The translations under genes were made by a program, and so were the position numbers. A model generated the notes under the pieces. The model saw nothing but the letters and a program-made list of their open reading frames with translations, searched no databases and was not told the DNA's origin. Source: DATEOR01 sp036279015 (lineage in GTDB: Bacteria > Actinomycetota > Thermoleophilia > Gaiellales > Gaiellaceae). Taken from it: a stretch of DNA of 21,914 nt. Numbering within the stretch: the first letter of the stretch is position 1; every line of letters begins with the position of its first letter. Location: NCBI GenBank assembly GCA_036279015.1, contig DASUJY010000083.1, forward strand, positions 1 through 21,914, written 5' to 3'. Shown here piece by piece: positions 19,519 to 21,914 of the stretch.

Positions 19519-21150
19519 GTGGCCCTCCTGATCGGCGTCGCGTTCGTCGCGGGCATCGTCACGGCAATCTCCCCCTGCGTCCTGCCCGTGCTGCCGATCG
19601 TCTTCGCGGGAGGAGCGAGCGGCGGGCCGCGGCGGCCGTACGCGGTCGTTGCAGGGCTCGTCTTCAGCTTCACCCTCTTCACGCTTGTGGCGAGCGCGCT
19701 CCTCTCGGCTCTCGGCCTGCCGGACGATCTCCTCCGAAACATCGCGATCGGCGCGGTCATGCTCGTGGGCGTCTCGCTGGTGTGGCCCTGGCTCGGTGGT
19801 CTCGTCGAGCGGCCGTTCCAGGCGCTCGGGCGCCGGAATCCCGACGGGACGGGCGGCGGGCTCTTCCTCGGCATCAGTCTCGGGCTCCTCTTCACGCCGT
19901 GTGCGGGTCCGGTGATCGCCGCGGTCGCAGTCCTGGCCGCGACGAAGCGCTTCTCGCTCGAGGGGGTGCTCGTGACGCTCTCGTACGCCCTCGGCGCCGG
20001 GCTCGTCCTCCTCCTGATCGCGGTCGCCGCCCAGCGGGGAATGACCTTGCGGGCCGTGCGGGCTCGCGCGCCGCGCATCCGTCAGGGCCTCGGCGCGCTC
20101 GTCGTCGCGGTCGCGGTCGTGATGGCGCTCGGCCTCGACGTGAAGCTCGCCGCGCACGTGCCCGGCTACACGAAAGCGCTTCAGGGCCTCGAGTCGAGCG
20201 CGGCCGCGCAGCGGCGCCTCGACGGCCTCGTGGCCGGCAAGAGCCACTTCGAGACGAGCGAGCTCCGCGACTTCGGACAGGCGCCGGAGTTCCGCCAGAT
20301 CAGCGCCTGGCTCAACTCGAAGCCGCTGACGCTCGCTTCGCTCCGCGGCAAGGTCGTCCTCATCGACTTCTGGACGTACTCGTGCGTGAACTGCATCCGG
20401 ACCCTGCCGTACGTGAAGCGCTGGTACGAGACCTACCGCGAGGCCGGGCTCGTCGTCGTCGGCGTGCATACACCCGAGTTCGCCTTCGAGCACGAGCGCG
20501 GCAACGTCGAGGGCGCGGTCGACTCGTTCGGCATCGACTACCCGGTCGCGCTCGACAACGACTACGGCACGTGGAGCGCCTGGGGAAACCAGTACTGGCC
20601 GGCCGAGTACTTCGTCGACCGGCAGGGCCACGTGCGCTACGCGCGCTTCGGGGAGGGCGAGTACGAGGAGGACGAGCGGGTGATCCGCACGCTGCTCGCC
20701 GAGAAGGGCCTCCCGCCGCCCGTCTCCGCGTCGATCGCCGACCGGACCCCGACGGAGGCGATCACCCCGGAGACCTACCTCGGCAGCGACCGCATCTCCA
20801 ACGTCGTCGGCTCACAGCTCGTCGCGGGTCGCGAGGCCGACTACGAGATTCCTCCGGTCCTGCCGCAGAACAGCTTCGCGTACGGAGGCCGCTGGCTGGT
20901 CGAGAACGAGCGCGCCGTGGCGGGCGACGATGCGCGCCTCCGCCTCTCCTACCACGCGCGGAACGTCTACCTCGTGCTTGGCGGGAGAGGGACCGTGCAG
21001 GTGCGGGTCGACGGGAAGCAGGTGAAGACGGTGGCGGTCACGGGCGACCGCCTCTACACGCTCGTCGAGCGCCCTGGGCCGGCCGCCGACCACACGCTCG
21101 ATCTCTCGTTCTCGCCGGGCACGGAAGCGTACGCGTTCACGTTCGGATAG
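19519..21150 (+). CDS. dipZ: DipZ: CcdA-thioredoxin-like fusion thiol-redox protein
   Basis: A 543-residue protein resembling mycobacterial DipZ. Residues 1-205 are a six-helix CcdA (DsbD-beta) membrane domain with the electron-carrying cysteines Cys20 (SPCVLP) and Cys128 (TPCAGP). Residues about 245-400 form an extracytoplasmic TlpA/thioredoxin-like domain with the CVNC active site at 289-292 and the family context WTYSCVNCIRTLPYVKRWYETYREAGLVVVGVHTPEF. The C-terminal part (about 410-543) is a beta-sandwich-like domain found in DipZ proteins. Electrons pass from cytoplasmic thioredoxin through the membrane to reduce extracytoplasmic disulfides. Mycobacterial DipZ is longer (about 700 residues), so this is a shorter form. 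Translation starts at a GTG 6 bases after a TACGAT hexamer. It follows the two-component genes. Confidence 0.9.
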   Translation: MALLIGVAFVAGIVTAISPCVLPVLPIVFAGGASGGPRRPYAVVAGLVFSFTLFTLVASALLSALGLPDDLLRNIAIGAVMLVGVSLVWPWLGGLVERPFQALGRRNPDGTGGGLFLGISLGLLFTPCAGPVIAAVAVLAATKRFSLEGVLVTLSYALGAGLVLLLIAVAAQRGMTLRAVRARAPRIRQGLGALVVAVAVVMALGLDVKLAAHVPGYTKALQGLESSAAAQRRLDGLVAGKSHFETSELRDFGQAPEFRQISAWLNSKPLTLASLRGKVVLIDFWTYSCVNCIRTLPYVKRWYETYREAGLVVVGVHTPEFAFEHERGNVEGAVDSFGIDYPVALDNDYGTWSAWGNQYWPAEYFVDRQGHVRYARFGEGEYEEDERVIRTLLAEKGLPPPVSASIADRTPTEAITPETYLGSDRISNVVGSQLVAGREADYEIPPVLPQNSFAYGGRWLVENERAVAGDDARLRLSYHARNVYLVLGGRGTVQVRVDGKQVKTVAVTGDRLYTLVERPGPAADHTLDLSFSPGTEAYAFTFG

Positions 21151-21209
21151 CTCGTTCGGGGGACGTTCCGGCGCGCGGACCGACCGAAGCTGCATAGGCA
21201 GGCACGCGA

Positions 21210-21824
21210 ATGCTGAGGATCGTCCTCTACGTGATCGCCCTGGTCGCGCTCTTCGGGGGCGCGATCGTGTACGGCGGAAACGCAATCGGCGCATGGGACC
21301 CGCTCCCGCCCGCGCCGGAGCCGCCGCCTGCCGTCAAGGTCGAGCGCGCCAAGTCGAAGGGCGGCAAGAAGGCGAAGCAGCATGTCGCCGATCCGCGGCC
21401 GGCCGGGCAGCGGAGCCCGGCGGAGAAGGCGTGGGTGCGGCGGGTGAACGCGCTCTGCCGCGAATCCGTCGCCGGGGTCGACGAGATCGCCGCGCATGCG
21501 ACCGACGCGGGGAGCCTGAGCGGCGCGGTCGCGCTCTTCGCCGAGATCCGCGCGTACAACGAGGAGATCAACGACCGCTTCCTGGCTCTCGACGCGCCCG
21601 CGAGCTACCGGCCGGATCTGCGGCGGATCCGTGTCCTCTTCGCTAAGGAAGAGCGGCTCTTCGACCAGATGTACACGGCCCTCCAGGCGAACCATTTGAA
21701 GACCTACCTCCGGCTGGCCGACCGCCTCACATACGTGGCGCTCGACGAGACCGACGTCCTCGCCGGGCTCGGGGTGTACAGCTGCGACTACGACTATCCG
21801 TCGCTCCTCGGCGACCACTCCTAG
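21210..21824 (+). CDS. Membrane-anchored helical protein of unknown function
   Basis: A 204-residue protein with one N-terminal transmembrane segment (LRIVLYVIALVALFGGAIVY, about 2-21), a proline-rich and then very basic linker (about 30-58, PLPPAPEPPP to AKSKGGKKAK), and a helical C-terminal domain (about 68-204). Two cysteines bracket the domain: one in VNALCRES near its start and one in GVYSCDYDY near its end. The pattern of W(V/I)RRVNALC at the start and LG-Y-C at the end recalls small actinobacterial extracytoplasmic proteins without assigned function. The Cys pair could form a disulfide, which fits the position 59 bp after dipZ. The ATG at 21210 has only a weak ribosome site (GGCAGG). 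Confidence 0.75.
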   Translation: MLRIVLYVIALVALFGGAIVYGGNAIGAWDPLPPAPEPPPAVKVERAKSKGGKKAKQHVADPRPAGQRSPAEKAWVRRVNALCRESVAGVDEIAAHATDAGSLSGAVALFAEIRAYNEEINDRFLALDAPASYRPDLRRIRVLFAKEERLFDQMYTALQANHLKTYLRLADRLTYVALDETDVLAGLGVYSCDYDYPSLLGDHS

Positions 21825-21840
21825 AGGAGGGGCCTCTTGG

Positions 21841-21846
21841 TATCTT
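21841..21846 (+). promoter_or_regulatory. -10 hexamer of leaderless promoter at the right edge
   Basis: TATCTT, then 6 bases, then the GTG at 21853. It is the best match to TANNNT-N6-RTG in the window. Confidence 0.55.
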
Positions 21847-21852
21847 CGAGCC

Positions 21853-21914
21853 GTGAGCGAACGGCTCCAGAACCTGCTCGAAGAGGCGTTTCCCGACGCC
21901 CGCGGAGTGGACGT
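21853..21914 (+). CDS. Start of a gene cut by the window edge (possibly BolA-like)
   Basis: Only about 20 codons are visible, reading SERLQNLLEEAFPDARGVDV after the GTG start. The frame is supported by a leaderless promoter hexamer 6 bases upstream and an amphipathic helix. The LLEEAFPDA stretch recalls the N-terminal helix of BolA proteins, but this is too short to decide. Confidence 0.45.
   Translation, partial: MSERLQNLLEEAFPDARGVD

Noticed and set aside
21823..21837. AGAGG-AGGGG-CCTCT hairpin after the anchored protein gene
   Set aside because: A 5-bp stem is too short to call as a terminator in DNA this GC-rich, and it overlaps the promoter zone of the next gene.
1..21914. CRISPR arrays, insertion sequences, phage or integration sites
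   Set aside because: No regularly spaced direct repeats, transposase, integrase or tRNA-associated duplications were seen; composition is even across the window, so there is no sign of a recently acquired island.

Overview
The window reads as chromosomal DNA of a high-GC Gram-positive bacterium, most likely an actinobacterium of the Thermoleophilia (Gaiella/Solirubrobacter-like) type. The reasons are the very high GC with codon third positions almost all G or C, a DipZ-type CcdA-thioredoxin fusion, many start codons preceded directly by an NANNNT hexamer with no room for a ribosome binding site (leaderless transcripts), and lineage-type small proteins. The taxon is inferred. No rRNA, tRNA, CRISPR, transposase or phage gene was found.

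Layout. 1-2423: a truncated 62-residue fragment of a small orphan protein (-), an M20 metallopeptidase (+) and a ParB-domain-like protein (-). 2562-7951: a stress-type GlsB membrane protein (-), divergent from a TetR regulator that is translationally coupled to a DHA2 MFS exporter; then a second DHA2 exporter carrying a C-terminal winged-helix domain, and a dienelactone hydrolase. This looks like a xenobiotic export and detoxification block. 7948-10278, all on the minus strand: a 56-residue zinc ribbon protein, a structured promoter/terminator region, a second copy of the small orphan family seen at the left edge, and a NodIJ/DrrAB-like ABC exporter. 10334-13538: an AraC regulator, an oligopeptide-type lipoprotein binding protein without permeases, and an MmcQ/YjbR protein. 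13579-15491: a cyclase-family hydrolase, a stand-alone PAS protein and a coupled MBL-fold hydrolase. 15502-17125 (-): a sulfite-oxidase-like molybdoenzyme, an FAD/NAD(P)H reductase and a DUF6510-like zinc ribbon protein, tightly coupled. 17231-21914: a small secreted protein, an OmpR-type response regulator with its kinase, DipZ, a membrane-anchored unknown, and the start of a further gene.

How parts work together. The TetR-MFS-MFS-hydrolase stretch has palindromes in both upstream regions, one of them enclosing the start codon of the transporter with the winged-helix domain. The molybdoenzyme-reductase pair supplies a complete Mo + FAD + NAD(P)H route, arranged like eukaryotic nitrate reductase without the haem domain. 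The two-component system lies between a secreted protein and a thiol-redox membrane protein, which suggests a cell-envelope role.

Most unexpected: (i) the transporter-winged-helix fusion with a 13-bp dyad over its own start; (ii) a near-consensus promoter at 8250-8279 that fires straight into an intrinsic terminator, predicting an RNA of about 43 nt; (iii) two ungapped paralogues of an unrecognised 70-residue protein; (iv) a recurrent leaderless promoter signature; (v) several long GC-rich hairpins after genes that lack U-tracts.
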